A DNA stretch of 64,000 nucleotides from Eutreptiella sp. 'Long Island Sound 2002'. Lineage: Eukaryota > Euglenozoa > Euglenophyceae > Eutreptiales > Eutreptiaceae. Shown piece by piece: positions 42,052 through 53,138 of this stretch. Every line of letters starts with the position of its first letter. Position 1 is the stretch's first letter. Position numbers and translations under genes: made by a program. The stretch lies in the NCBI GenBank assembly GCA_964036045.1, contig OZ038395.1, forward strand, positions 5,967,753-6,031,752. Reading direction: 5' to 3'. The notes below the pieces were generated by a model. The model made no database searches. It was not told the origin of the DNA and was given only the letters and a program-made list of their open reading frames with translations.

Positions 42052-43720
42052 CTACTCCTCATCAGGGAACTTGACATCCACCCCTGCAGCTATGAGGGAC
42101 CTGGCCATCCAGGCCAATCGCCTCTTCTTGGAGTTATTCCCCTCAGGGGTGGCGTTATCCCTCTGGGCGCGCTTCTTGGGATCACCTGCGGCAGGAAGGG
42201 GTGTAGCAGCAGGAGGGGGTGTAGCAACGGGGGCTGATGAGCGCCTCTGGGGGTTAGGGGGTCCACCTTTGCCAACCCCCTTGCCACCTCCTTTACCACC
42301 TTTATCCCCATTCTGTGGGTTCTTGGTGGGTGTTTGGGTCTTCTGGCGTTCAGCCTCCTGCCGGTTGAGTTTATCACTCTCACGTTTCTTTATGTGACAT
42401 TCGTCTTCGTAGTGACGACGTTTGCCACAATAGCCACAGGTGATGGTACACCTGAAATGATCCTGATGGGTCACAGGTTTCCCATCCTTGGTATGCTGCT
42501 GTCGCTTCATCTGCAGCATACAGCTACTGCGTTGATCGCAGTCAGGGGCATGACAAGGCCCCCCCTTGTCATTGACAGGTTTGCAGTAGAACAAAGGGGG
42601 TGTACCTGCATCAGGTTTAACCTCATTCATGGCACGTAGGTTACCCCTTCCTTTACCACCTCCCTGGTTGGCGTCAGTGGGATTTTGAGGCCCTTTCCCT
42701 TCGCCACGTTCGGGGGTAGGGTTACCCCCTCGACCCAAGTGCTTCTTGAGGAATTTCTCCATATGGGACTCGTTCTCCCTCTCAAGAGCTAGCTCAATCA
42801 GACGGTCCACCACTTCATCGTACGAGTGGGTCCGACTCTTCCTCTCAGAGGTAGAGCGGCAATCATCCCACGTACGTTGGGGGATCTTACTCATGAGCCA
42901 CAGGTGGGGCTCAGTGGCTCCGTAGGAGCCCACGTTCATCCGTGAAAACAGATACTCCAGGTCGCACACATATTCAGAGATTCGCGCAGCGAAAGGAAAC
43001 TCAGGAAGCATAGGTAGCTCCTCTATCTGTGTGCGCACACTGAGGTCAGTCTCATAGACTGGGAACGTTTTCTCCAACCTCTGGAGTACCTCTGCCCAGG
43101 TGGAACAGGTTTTCACAATCCGTTTCACCTGTTTTTGCAAAAATTTCTTTTTGCATGAGTGTTTCAGCAGTGAGCATTTGGTGGCCACATCCACATGGGA
43201 TTGGCCAGTCAGCAAAAGAAACTCAGCAAATTCTTCTGCCCATTCAGGCAGATTTTTGGGGTCGAACTCCGGCAGTTCCAGCTGGATGTTTGCCTGGGCA
43301 ATAGGTCTGCCCGCCTTCCCACCCCCCAGAGTTAGGCCAGAAGGTGATACGCCGGCAAGAGGTGCCAGGTCTGACAGCCCTGTTTTCTCAGTCTCCATCA
43401 CCGGCACATCCTGTAGTTCAGCAATAGGGACTGTCCTGGCGCGAGGGTGAAAAGGGCTGGGGCAAGTGACCTTGGGTAGCAACCTGGACACCCTTGATCT
43501 TTTGAGATCATCAGCCGACGTGCTCAATCCTGGTGAAGGTGAGAGTAGCGCTGGCTTGGGTAAGGGTTCAGTGATACCCAATTTTGCCTTGACAGCCTCT
43601 GGCAGAGCTGTCACATCCGGGTCTTCCGATCCGGATAGAAGTTTGGCCAAAGGTTCGGCCGTACCATCCAGAGCCCCATGGGTGGGCTCTGGGCGAAGAG
43701 GATCCATTATCGGCAGGTTT
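42052..43720 (-). pseudogene. Element B gag body (capsid and zinc knuckle)
   Basis: About 556 codons: a Pro-rich start, a capsid-like domain (ELPEFDPKNLPEWAEEFAEF, near 43240, through the ALERENESH helix), a Gly-rich linker, then a knuckle C-G-Y-C-x4-H-x4-C (near 42410) and a Lys/Pro-rich tail. It packages the element RNA. It begins at the edge of element F, so its N-terminus lies at 46675-47175. The protease ORF starts about 25 nt downstream. Confidence 0.82.
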
Positions 43721-44218
43721 TCAAAATCCTCCAATTTTGAACTCGTGTGCTTTCCTTTTCAAAATCTCGTCACTGAAAACCCAAGCGGACACGGCAACGA
43801 ACGGATACAATACAAACCCAAGACTGATTGAAATCTTGAACTCTTTCACTGTATTCACAGATCCGTCAGTGTGTCCATACTGAGATCAAACGATCCCATT
43901 GCACACTATACAAACAATAGACATTCAGCAATGCATTACATACATTAACACACGCTAAATCCTACAAAATCAGATCTTTTTATAATAAAAATTAGTGCTT
44001 CTCAGAAAGAAAACAATGCACAAATCAGTGCGCACGCGTGCCCTGCAGTGCCCAAAAAGCGGCATCTGCGACGCACCACAGCACATAACTTATATGGGGC
44101 TATGTCATGCACAACACACAAAATTTAGACATAATTGCTGTAATCCTGACCCTGCCAACTGCAGAGGTCCACAGAAGAAATCAACCTTGTCCTGTCCTGT
44201 CCTGAGCTCCCCTTTACA
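43721..44218 (-). repeat. 3' LTR of element F
   Basis: 498 bp, matching 46177-46674; a GGGGGGGAG purine tract abuts it on the minus strand. Confidence 0.9.
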
Positions 44219-45217
44219 CTCCCCCCCCAAGCCCACACATACCCTGATGTGTGGCTGAGACCCCAAAACAAAAGGGTGCGAAGGGTTTTACCATAGGGGT
44301 GGGAAAAGCTCAGACAGAGCTGCGTGGGTGTAAAACGCAAGCACCCAAAAGGCTGCCTTGCATGTTTACACTCCCCCCCCAGGCTCAGCACTCCCCAAAT
44401 GAGTTGCTGACCCGAGGAAAAAAAAATAGCAAAACATGCAGGCTTTAACCTACAATAATATACAGAAATTATTGTCTGTGATCTGGCTATTTCTACCCAT
44501 TCCAGGTAAAAACAGCTACTATCTATGTGCAGATCATGCTAGTGGAATACCACTGGTACCATAGATAGTTTTACCCTCCTGAAAGGGATTTCTGTCACAA
44601 AACAGTGCCCTAAGGGAGTGGTGAGGTGGTGCTTCAACCTATACCCAGTCAAACTCCTCAAAGGGTGTAAAACCTGATAAGTGCTCATGGCACACAGCCT
44701 GAAGTGCTCATGGCACAGGACAAACATAGTATAAAAATACTGAAACAAAACCCCTGCTTTTTCCCAACAAAAGCAGAAAAACCAAAAGGAAAACCACTCT
44801 GCTTTTTCTCCAAGACAGAAGCAGTTGAAAAACAAAAAAAGACACACTGCTCACAAGCAGGCAGGTGCAAAGCAAAACAGAATTGAAAAACTGAGTAAAC
44901 CAGAGTTCACTTAAAGTGTCAAGCAGGGTGTACCCCACCACTGCTCATTGCAGATTCAAAATAGCATCTACAACGAAAAAGAAAGCAAAGACACATGTCA
45001 GTGCCAGCAAACAAGGCGCTCGGCGCCCACGAAGAGGCCAAAAAAGACCTCGTTGACATACTGAAAATGTACATGCCAGCGAATCTAAATCAGATCCCTG
45101 CATATATGCAGCCCAAAAGGCTGTACAATGTGCAAAGCACAGTTGTTCACACAAAGCATAAGAAGGCGCTCGCAGCGCCAAAAGCTGTCAAAGTTGAGCG
45201 CTGTCAACGCCAACTCC
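44219..45217 (-). other. Element F 3' non-coding segment with second purine tract
   Basis: About 140 bp inside the first tract, TTTACA followed by CTCCCCCCCC recurs (near 44366), as if an LTR end and purine tract had been duplicated. No coding region supported. Confidence 0.55.
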
Positions 45218-46108
45218 TTACGAGAAAGGATTATTCGTGTCCTCGCATCTTCGTGGTTGTACAGCCTGGCCCCACGTCTCGCGTGGTGGCCACGCTGCCA
45301 CTTGTGAACTGGATCTCTTGCCCTGATACAGCCAAGTCCACTTTTTAGGTCCCACCATTGTCTCAAAAAGCTCGAGCAGCTTGACGGCTGCATGGCGCCG
45401 CTGCACAGCACGTCCTGCTCTTTGGCCGCGCCACCTTTTACTCGCTCTTTCCGTGTTCGGGTACCTGCTTGTTTGATTCGCGGTTCCTTGTAGGTTACGT
45501 TCATTTGCTCGGTCTCGTTCTTGATGACTTCGACTCCACGCGTTCTTGGAACTCCCACGTTGCAACTCCTCCCTTTGGCCTCGCAAAGCTTGTTTCTCTG
45601 AGACTTTGGTTATCGTTGCATTCTCCACCTTGACTTCGTTCTGCCTTGGCGCCCACTTCACTTTTTCGGGAGCTACAAAACAATGGGAGAGACTTGCGTT
45701 CTCAAACTTGCGCTGTCTTCTATGCCCCATTTGTTCCATGCCGCTTGCTTGTGACTGATGACGGCTCAGTTCTTGCTCGAAGGCACATACCCTTTTTCCG
45801 AAGTCACTCAGCATTCTTTGTATCTCGATCGTGGACCTGCGCACTTCCTCAGTGGACTGCGCGTCGTCATCCTTGAATTCCTTCACTTCGCAAGGGGGCT
45901 GGTTGGAAAACAGTTGACGGAAGAGTTTTTGAAATTCATGTCCCCAGTTTGCAAAGAGTCGTGCGCGGAAGAAGTCGCCAGTGTACCTGAGCTCATTTCT
46001 CAACCGAAGTTCCTCTTTTTCGAACTCTTGCAACGAAAGAGACGGCAGTGGCTGCGATGGTCTTGGCGGCGGTGAAGGGGCTGGTCTTGACGGCGCCTTT
46101 ATAGCCAT
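45218..46108 (-). CDS. Gag-like protein of element F
   Basis: 296 codons. A Pro-rich N-terminus leads into a long charged helix (LQEFEKEELRLRNELRY, FFRARLFANWGHEFQKLFRQ) and a second helical region (IQRMLSDFGKRVCAFEQELS), then a basic Arg/Gln-rich C-terminal half. This suits a coiled-coil capsid-like protein with an RNA-binding tail, but no zinc knuckle is visible. The frame is intact in a young element. I infer Gag from position just inside the 5' LTR; it could be another captured gene. Confidence 0.5.
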   Translation of the reverse strand: MAIKAPSRPAPSPPPRPSQPLPSLSLQEFEKEELRLRNELRYTGDFFRARLFANWGHEFQKLFRQLFSNQPPCEVKEFKDDDAQSTEEVRRSTIEIQRMLSDFGKRVCAFEQELSRHQSQASGMEQMGHRRQRKFENASLSHCFVAPEKVKWAPRQNEVKVENATITKVSEKQALRGQREELQRGSSKNAWSRSHQERDRANERNLQGTANQTSRYPNTERASKRWRGQRAGRAVQRRHAAVKLLELFETMVGPKKWTWLYQGKRSSSQVAAWPPRETWGQAVQPRRCEDTNNPFS

Positions 46109-46176
46109 GGGGTGTGATCTGCAGTAACCTTGGGTTTGGCGGTCGTGACAATCAATTTGGTCGTTTGATCTACTTT

Positions 46177-46674
46177 TGAAAATCCTCCAATTTTGAACTC
46201 GTGTGCTTTCCTTTTCAAAATCTCGTCACTGAAAACCCAAGCGGACACGGCAACGAACGGATACAATACAAACCCAAGACTGATTGAAATCTTGAACTCT
46301 TTCACTGTATTCACAGATCCGTCAGTGTGTCCATACTGAGATCAAATGATCCCATTGCACACTATACGAACAATAGACATTCAGCAATGCATTACATACA
46401 TTAACACACGCTAAATCCTACAAAATCAGATCTTTTTATAATAAAAATTAGTGCTTCTCAGAAAGAAAACAATGCACAAATCAGTGCGCACGCGTGCCCT
46501 GCAGTGCCCAAAAAGCGGCATCTGCGACGCACCACAGCACATAACTTATATGGGGCTATGTCATGCACAACACACAAAATTTAGACATAATTGCTGTAAT
46601 CCTGACCCTGCCAACTGCAGAGGTCCACAGAAGAAATCAACCTTGTCCTGTCCTGTCCTGAGCTCCCCTTTACA
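46177..46674 (-). repeat. 5' LTR of element F
   Basis: 498 bp. The following minus-strand bases (AAAGTAGATCAAACG) do not begin TGG, so the primer is unclear. Confidence 0.9.
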
Positions 46675-47175
46675 GTCTGGATGCCTTGCTCTCGGGTGTT
46701 CGTGTACTCTCGGTCGTCTCGGTAGTGATACTGTGTCCGCCATGTCTGTAGATGGCCCAGAATAGAGGAAGGTGCCCATCTCAGTTTGGGGCGGGGACCC
46801 GAGAGCATCAAGAGGTATTTCTCCATCTTCTCCTACGGTGGACTTGTGGTACTCTTCGTGGAGCATGAACTCGTCCATCCTTCTTCGTAGGTCCTCTTGT
46901 TCTTCAGGACCAACTCCAAGTTTGGAAGAAGACGAAGCTGGACATGCCGACCGGGCGATGGAAGCTTCGACACGCCTGCGGAGCCTTTGCAGGCTGTCTT
47001 CACCATGGGCCGCTAAGGTTTCCATGGTTAATGGGATTGTTCTGGGTGTATTTAGTTCCACCCTTCTGTGCTCTCGATCTTCCTGAGACCCAGATGCTGC
47101 TCTGAGTGGCGGTTCACTCACTGGGTGAGATAGTTGAACTTGTACACTTCTGATTGGCCACATTCGGTAGGACAT
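46675..47175 (-). pseudogene. Element B gag N-terminus
   Basis: About 165 codons ending at element F: a Ser/Pro-rich leader, then METLAAHGEDSLQRLRRR (near 47020), EEQEDLRRRMDEFMLHEEY and a stretch ending RARHPD at the insertion. It lies between the primer-binding-like site and the gag body in the order expected for B. Residues after 46675 in that frame are LTR sequence of F. Confidence 0.6.
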
Positions 47176-47234
47176 GTGCGGTGTGTTTTTCTTGTGCTTC
47201 TGCTCAGAGTCGGTTCGAAAGGTTCTCAGGGTTT

Positions 47235-47246
47235 GCCTCTGCTACC
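47235..47246 (-). other. Primer-binding-like site of element B
   Basis: The minus strand reads CGGTAGCAGAGG, 11 of 12 matching C's initiator-Met primer site, at the inner edge of repeat X. Confidence 0.6.
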
Positions 47247-47247
47247 G

Positions 47248-47960
47248 GAAAGATGTCCTTAATTAGTGCCCCATAGATTTTGATGAAATCCTGCAGGTTT
47301 TTGATGGTGAAATCCCAAAACCAAAGGAGCAAGTAGAGCAAGAACAGGATGTGGATCGAATCAATGAATAGTTTGAAATCCAGTGTAACACAGAAGGGCT
47401 CCAGATAGACAAAGCAGGTATAAACACAAAGATTCAATCACATATGGATAATACAAAAGATTTTATATGAAAACTGGACTGACTCTAGCCTCCAAGATAG
47501 CATCAAGCACTTCATGTGCACTCTTTTGGTTGAAGTGGTGCTGGTTAGGAATGTGGGGCATAGGTGTCAGCCCAGACACACAATATGACTTGGCCAAGCA
47601 ACTGAATTCAGAAACAGTTAGAAAGTAGAACCACAATAAGTGGTAGAAACAATTGAGTATAGGGGTCTTGGGGTGGGAGACCACTACGCTTAACCTCCAA
47701 GGCCTAAAGCATGAAATGCCTATTTTATTTCGGTATATCCTCCATGAAGGAAGGTACCTTCGCTCAGTTGAGTGGTAGGGGTGAACTTCATGGGGGGCTA
47801 GGGTTACAACCCTAGTAACCTTGAGAAAGTGTACCAAAAGCTTCAAAAGAGTGATAAAAATACTTAAGTTAGTCTTAGCATCAACAAAAGGGTTTTAAGG
47901 GGGGCTTGGCCTGGATCAAGCCCTCCAAGAAAGACATGGCAGTGACTTTTTCTTACTCCA
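47248..47960 (-). repeat. LTR-like repeat X, minus copy (probable 5' LTR of element B)
   Basis: About 710 bp, inverted copy of 7112-7835. It lies just upstream of the primer-binding-like site and gag. No matching copy is found at B's left end. Confidence 0.6.
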
Positions 47961-47984
47961 GACACCTTGGCAGCAACCCCCCCA

Positions 47985-48345
47985 CACATACCCAAAGAGT
48001 GTGAAAAACACATAAAGAGGGGCTAAAACATGCTTTACAAGGACATTGGATCTCTTTGGATCGTCAAAGTATCAAAAAAATCAGTTTTGGAAATTTCCAT
48101 TTTGAGCTGCTGAGGCGGGAAAACTGCATAAGCAGGTGGTACCCTAGACCCCTTGGGAGCCCCCCCCCCCCCAAAACCCAAATGGGGTGAAGAGCACATC
48201 AAGAGGGGCTAAAACATGCTTTACATAGGATATTTGATCATTTTGGATGGTCAAAATATATAAAAAATCAGTTTCGGAAGTTCCCATTTTTGAGTTGCTG
48301 AGGCGGGAAAACTGCATCAGCAGGTTGTGCCCTAGACCCATTGGG
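47985..48345 (+). repeat. Tandem pair of about 180 bp
   Basis: Two diverged units run from CACAT(A/C)AAGAGGGGCTAA to CCCTAGACCC(C/A)TTGGG (about 48008-48152 and 48196-48341), each with GAG(C/T)TGCTGAGGCGGGAAAA. Confidence 0.8.
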
Positions 48346-48747
48346 CTCGGATTCCGCCAAAATTTTGGTGGATGCTACTCATGGGTGTGAGGGGAAACCA
48401 CACAAAGTATGAGCCACAAACTCAACGCTGGCGTTCGGGAGCGGGTTTCGCAAACGTCGGACCTCCGTTTCACAATCTGCAATTTAGGGCCAAAATCGGC
48501 CTTTTTTTGCCCGAAACCGCCCTAGAACTTGCTGAAAATGGCCAAATGAAGGGAAATAAAGAGAGGAACCGACGCGCAAAGGAGTATCGACCGACGTCAC
48601 CTTCACCTGTGAAGAGCGAAGATGGTCGGTCAACGACGCGACAAAGGAAAGAAAAGGGCAAGGCGCCGGGTGCGGTTTCCGAGAGTACACATGACGATGC
48701 GATAGAGATGTATATCAATAACGATGGGGGGGGGGTCCAAAGCATTG
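48346..48747. other. Spacer
   Basis: No supported gene; ends in a G run near 48726. Confidence 0.4.
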
Positions 48748-49030
48748 ACCTTGTGGTGTCCTCCATTGTATTCGATCCTATAGCATTCCCCCACAATTGC
48801 CGTGCCTCTACCGAGCCGGCCGAAGCTGTCCCAATGAACACCTGATCATAGCGCTGGTCTCCGTTTTCCGACCTGCACCAAGTGTTGCTCTCCCATCCCT
48901 CCCAAGAGGACGCCCCGCGCCTCGCATCGACTTCCATGCAGCCCGGAATGTCCCGCACATTGCGAAACTGCGAACCAGCCCCGGCGAACAACGCGGCGTA
49001 GCATTCTCCCACCCGGTCCAGAAACGTGTT
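48748..49030 (-). CDS. Candidate exon, unknown protein
   Basis: The minus strand encodes LNTFLDRVGECYAALFAGAG, then SWEGWESNTWCRSENGD, QVFIGTASAGSVEARQLWG and AIGSNTMEDTTR, ending at an AAG|GTCAAT donor-like site. Aromatic and charged residues are balanced as in a real protein, unlike the low-complexity reading beyond the donor. I do not recognise the family. Confidence 0.35.
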
Positions 49031-50399
49031 TAAAACCCCCATGACAACAATGATGTCAGACGTTGCGAGCGCAGAGCAGGCACACCGCATGACAAGCTCT
49101 GCGGAGCGGCACGGAGCAGACACGATGTCCGATGATGAAGCATCGTTGTGCTTTGTTTGCGCTTTGTCTGCGCTTGTTTACTGCTTGTGGTCACGGCTTA
49201 GAGGCCAAAACAAAGTTTATGTAGTTAAACTCGACCTCCAATCCTGGCCGCCCTTTGATAAATTTCGTTTTGTTTGCTGAGGACAAATTTTCTGATGTGT
49301 GTGGGGAGTTGGGTCAAGCGGATAGATTGCCCTTGCGGGGGAGGGGGGGTTCAGCAGTTGTCCGCTGAGAGGGGGGGGGGGGGGCAGGGACAGAATGGCG
49401 GCCTGGGCTCCTGCCTTGTAGGTTTCTGCACCTCGCACATCTCAGGCCCCTACAACCAAGCAACAAACAGCCCCTACACTTGACACCATTGTGACAGCAC
49501 ACTGTGCCACCGATCCGGTTCAGGAAAAGTATTATCTACAGGTAGGCAAACGAATGTACGCAGTTGGATATGCGGGTCATGTCTACAGCACGAAGGGGTT
49601 GGCATCGTCGCTGGTGGTGGCGTTGTTGCTGTTGTTCGCTTTCGCCGGGATCGAACGACCACTTTCCCTTGGGATATGCATGAAGTTTCTCTTCTGTTGC
49701 CTTTAGTGCCGCTTTCATCGGTGGACTTCCTCTGGCTGTGGAGGCTTCATTGCCTAAGGTCAGGCTGCTTCTTACGTCGTGCTTCAGTGGAAATCCACCA
49801 TGGCCAAAAAAGAGTTGGGGATCAAATTGTGGACTTGACCAACCACCCCCCCAATTCGGCGAAGAAATCCCAACAATTCGGAAGGACAATTCGGCGGGCC
49901 TATTTTTCGGCGAACTGCTTCCCAGTCACCAAGATTATGACCCTGGCCCCCCAAACACACTGTCCCTTTGGTTGCTGTGTTGTCAGAGACATGTGGAAAC
50001 CTCTGTAAGCTGAAAAAAATTTTGCATCGTGCAGGAGGTATAAGACGAGAAAAGATGATGACAGAGCGAAAATGAGTGGTTGACCGGTTACAGGGGGAGT
50101 ATCCGCACCGCGCGCGCACCGCGTCCGCACCGCGTCAGGTATTTGAACAACTTCCCTAGGAGATGGTCTACTGGGAGAGGAGTTGTAAATGGTACCTGCT
50201 GGGCTCTGAGGCGTTACCATTCCCCCTGATTGGCTCTGGATGAAAGGGTCTATGGAACAACCCCAGTACCCGCACCGCGCATGCACCGCGCGCGCACCGC
50301 GCGCGCACCGCGTCTGAGACTCCCCCACAATGCTGGGCTATAAGAGGCTGAAATTTTGGGTACCCAGGTTCAAAACCCTTTGAGGGTACTTTTGTGACC
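49031..50399. other. Spacer with G runs and GC repeats
   Basis: A G run lies at about 49370-49383. CGCACCGCG repeats occur at 50106-50140 and 50270-50312. An AATTCGGC cluster lies near 49855-49905. Open frames are short and inconsistent. Confidence 0.45.
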
Positions 50400-50815
50400 T
50401 GGACCCAGAGTCAAAGACAGGTTTTTGCAAGTGTCCGGGGGGTAACTTGGGGTAACTTGGTCCCACCGTTTCGGTTTGTGGCGCTTTTTTTTGCATGTAC
50501 ACGGGACGACTGTGCACTTTCTGAATATCCAAAAAGCGCCGATTGCTTCAACGACATTTTGGAAAAACGGCACCGTTTCTGGGCGGGGTCACCCAGAAAA
50601 ATGGCAAAACCTGCCCACAGTCAAATAGGGGGTTTTGGAGGTGTCGGGGGGGAACTTGGTCCCGGCGTTTCAGTTTGTGGCGCTTTTTTTTGCATGTTCA
50701 CGGGAAGACTGTGCACTTCCTGAATATCCAAGAGGTGTGAATTGGTATAACGACATTTTTGAAATCTGGGCCCGTTTCTGGCCGGGGTCACCCAGAAAAA
50801 TCACAAAAAAATGAA
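50400..50815 (+). repeat. Direct duplication, two units of about 200 bp
   Basis: Unit 1 (about 50400-50612) and unit 2 (about 50630-50805) share ACTTGGTCCC, GTTTGTGGCGCTTTTTTTTG, GAATATCCAA and GGGGTCACCCAGAAAAAT. Confidence 0.85.
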
Positions 50816-50964
50816 CAACAACAAGAGCACACTCCTTTGGCACTGCACCCAGCCCGCAAATGCAGAGAGAGAACAAAGGCACACAGAAACAAATGCACAG
50901 AGATTTCTCAAGCAATGAAAGTCCGCAGTGGGAATGACTGCAATCGCAGTCTCAGAGTCCGGAA

Positions 50965-51152
50965 TCCACTGATTGGGGGCCTGTTGATGAGCTGCCCGAA
51001 GAACGGCGGCTGAAGAACGCACTGGGCCGTGCAGAGCGAACACAAAATTTGCAAACTGCCCCCTCACCGGCATCAGGATACTTGTCCCGAAGCAAAGCTT
51101 GATCAGCGGAGGACAACGAATCCCAGCGTCCTTTTGTGGACAGTAAAAACAC
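50965..51152 (-). CDS. Candidate exon, unknown protein
   Basis: The minus strand encodes KGRWDSLSSADQALLRDKYP then EGAVCKFCVRSARP: a W-x2-L-S-x2-D-Q helix with a C-x2-C pair. A CAG acceptor-like site lies just upstream (about 51160). Other frames through the segment are also open, so confidence is low. Confidence 0.25.
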
Positions 51153-51284
51153 TGCATGGTGCGAATCTGAACAACCAATGTAAAAAGAAAAGGTATTATG
51201 CAGTGTCCCAAAGTAAGGGATGCCTCCAACTCAGGTGACCCAGAACCCATAAACCCCAACAGGTCGGCAAAACGAGGCGGCAAA

Positions 51285-51700
51285 GTCCCAGAAACCTAGT
51301 GATTCGGCAAAACAAATCGGCGAAATTCAGAAACCGAACAATTCGGCAGACCAATTCGGCAAATTCGGCCAAATTCGGGCGCCGAATTGGGGGGGGGGGG
51401 GGGGGTGCCATTGCTTCAAAGGCCAAGCTGAGGACAATTTGCAGTGCAATGTCAGATTGCAGTGCTACATGCAGCATTGTCCGGTCATCGGATGCAGGCG
51501 GGGCGGTTTGCGCCGCGCCCCACACAGCACCAACAATAGGCTGTTACCACGTAGTACAATCAGCGGCAGAACAAAAAATTAAGACTGAATATCTTTGGCG
51601 CACACACATCATGAATGCCTGAGGTAACGAACAATTCGGCAGACCAATTCGGCAAATTCGGCCAAATTCGGTCGCCGAATTGGGGGGGGGGTTGCCTGAC
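51285..51700. repeat. AATTCGGC repeat cluster
   Basis: Two copies of a block of stacked AATTCGGC, CAAATTCGG and CGCCGAATT units, each ending in a G run (about 51340-51407 and 51628-51690). AATTCGGC...GCCGAATT can form a hairpin. Confidence 0.75.
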
Positions 51701-52303
51701 CCTCAGTGCCGAGGTAACTGCAGCTTGCAACAGCGGCTGTTGCAGCATGCACTGCTAGTCCACAATGGACAGCCGGTAAAGAATACAAGATCCGACGTCT
51801 CAGAGAGAATCAGCAAGCGAATGTTGCTGACCCACCTTGGCGTCTGGAATGCCCCACGTGCAACATCATCATACATCCTCTCACCCTGGCGGCTCACGAC
51901 AGAGATCATTCCCCGGAGTGGATCCAAGATTTGCACAAGCCTCCAGCAGTGGTAGTGCTGGGTCTACCGCCAACCACCATCATGCGACTGATGTGGTGTG
52001 TGGCAGCCGTCGATGGTGAAACCTATTCCACTAGTTGAGATACGATTTATTGTCTTAATGTACTGATGGCCTGGGACAGATTGAGACAGATTTGAGACAG
52101 ATTCAGGTCAGTTTGAGACCATGTTTAGGCAGCATTAGAGGGGGTTGAGAAAGGCCTGGGACAGGTGCTGATAGGGTTGAGACCACCCCATTTCTGAGGC
52201 AATCCCCCTTCAACTGGCCTTCAGCAGAAACTGCAACGCAATTCCTGTCAAGGAGCCTGAGCAACATCACCAATCCACGGGTCCATTTTTGGAATCATGT
52301 GAT

Positions 52304-52413
52304 TTGCCCCTCAGAAAGCTGTGGTCGTCTGCTGTACCATGGGGACCTCATCCAAAACAATCAGCAGCTGGGCCTCCAATGCAGCCTCTTCGAAAGCAAG
52401 CTCCTGGAGAGTG
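52304..52413 (-). CDS. Possible exon of a PIF1-like helicase
   Basis: After an acceptor-like CTCTCCAG the minus strand reads ELAFEEAALEAQLLIVLDEV then PM, resembling the Walker B region of PIF1-type helicases (hydrophobic run, D-E, then P-M). A GTACAG donor-like site follows the Met codon. No Walker A segment was found nearby. It could be part of a host gene, a Helitron or chance. Confidence 0.25.
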
Positions 52414-52919
52414 CAAAACAACGTGAGTTGCAGCTGACTGGGTACCAGGTTTGCACTTCAAAAAGGGAGAAGGGGGCTTCAAAATGACGACTGCTTGTGT
52501 CCGCCACCAGCAGGGTGCTTCTCTAACCGTGAGTAAGTGCTGTTGCAACCGCTTTTGAAACCCCCCTTCAGCCCTGTTCCCCCTCAAACACATCGGTGCC
52601 CAGTACTCCAGACACCCCCGACTGCCATGTCAGGGCCCCCTTTTTAAGCCACCTTTTTAAGCCACCAGCGTACCCTCTTATGCATGGGCAGTCATGGGGT
52701 CCCTCATCCAAAACCAGCCCTCCCCTCTTGAGGGCTGCTTTAGGCTTGGGGGTCGGGGGGCTAATACAGTTTGACGTCCTGCAGATGACTTGGGGATTTC
52801 ACACTGCAAAATACCGTAACCTACGACAACCATGAGTGAGAAGACCGGGATGCATTCGACTTCTCCTCACTGTGAGCACCAGGGCGATGACCCGCACCGA
52901 GTAAAAGGTGGATCACATC

Positions 52920-53070
52920 TTACATGCATCACCGTCACCAAAACCACAGCAACCACCATCACCATCACCAACACCAGCAGCAGCAACAACAGCCAGGCAT
53001 GCACCATCACGCATGACCATGCCTTCCACCAAAGCACCATCACGCGTGACCCTGCCTTCCACCAACAAAT
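52920..53070 (+). repeat. CAC/CAG-rich microsatellite
   Basis: ACCATCACC and CAGCAGCAA units, then two 36-bp repeats around CATCACGC(A/G)TGACC. Confidence 0.8.
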
Positions 53071-53138
53071 TGGCTCGACGCCCTCAGTGCACTTGGGCAC
53101 ACACACACACGCCACAGCGCACGGAATAGGGGGACGAC

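Larger units (their letters stand above)
43721..46674 (-). mobile_element. Non-autonomous LTR element F nested in element B gag
   Basis: 498-bp LTRs differ at only about three positions, the youngest pair here. Minus-strand ends read TGTAAAGG and TTTTCA (TTTTGA in one copy). GTTT on the left and GTCT on the right fit a 4-bp target duplication with one change; on that reading B's gag rejoins in frame. The interior has a gag-like ORF but no protease, RT or integrase. Confidence 0.85.
18050..47960 (-). mobile_element. Ty3/gypsy element B, interrupted by elements C and F
   Basis: B reads right to left: LTR-like repeat X (47960-47248), primer-binding-like site, gag N-terminus, [F insertion], gag body, protease, [C insertion], methyltransferase-like domain, RT, RNase H, integrase, chromodomain, repeat Z. 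C and F are excised in frame: with C and one copy of CTTCG removed, the protease runs directly into the pol frame; with F and a 4-bp duplication removed, the two gag parts join in frame. The right end (X) and left end (Z) are not copies of each other, so B is either truncated on the left or has been rearranged. Confidence 0.8.

Noticed and set aside
42071-42397. + strand frames over element B gag and other pol/gag shadows
   Set aside because: Antisense to well-supported proteins, with no motif of their own.
49640-49670. tRNA B-box on the minus strand (GTTCGATCCC)
   Set aside because: T-stem mismatched and no acceptor or D-arm; probably chance.
50106-50312. CRISPR-like spaced CGCACCGCG repeats
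   Set aside because: Irregular spacing, very short units and a eukaryotic context; a simple GC repeat.
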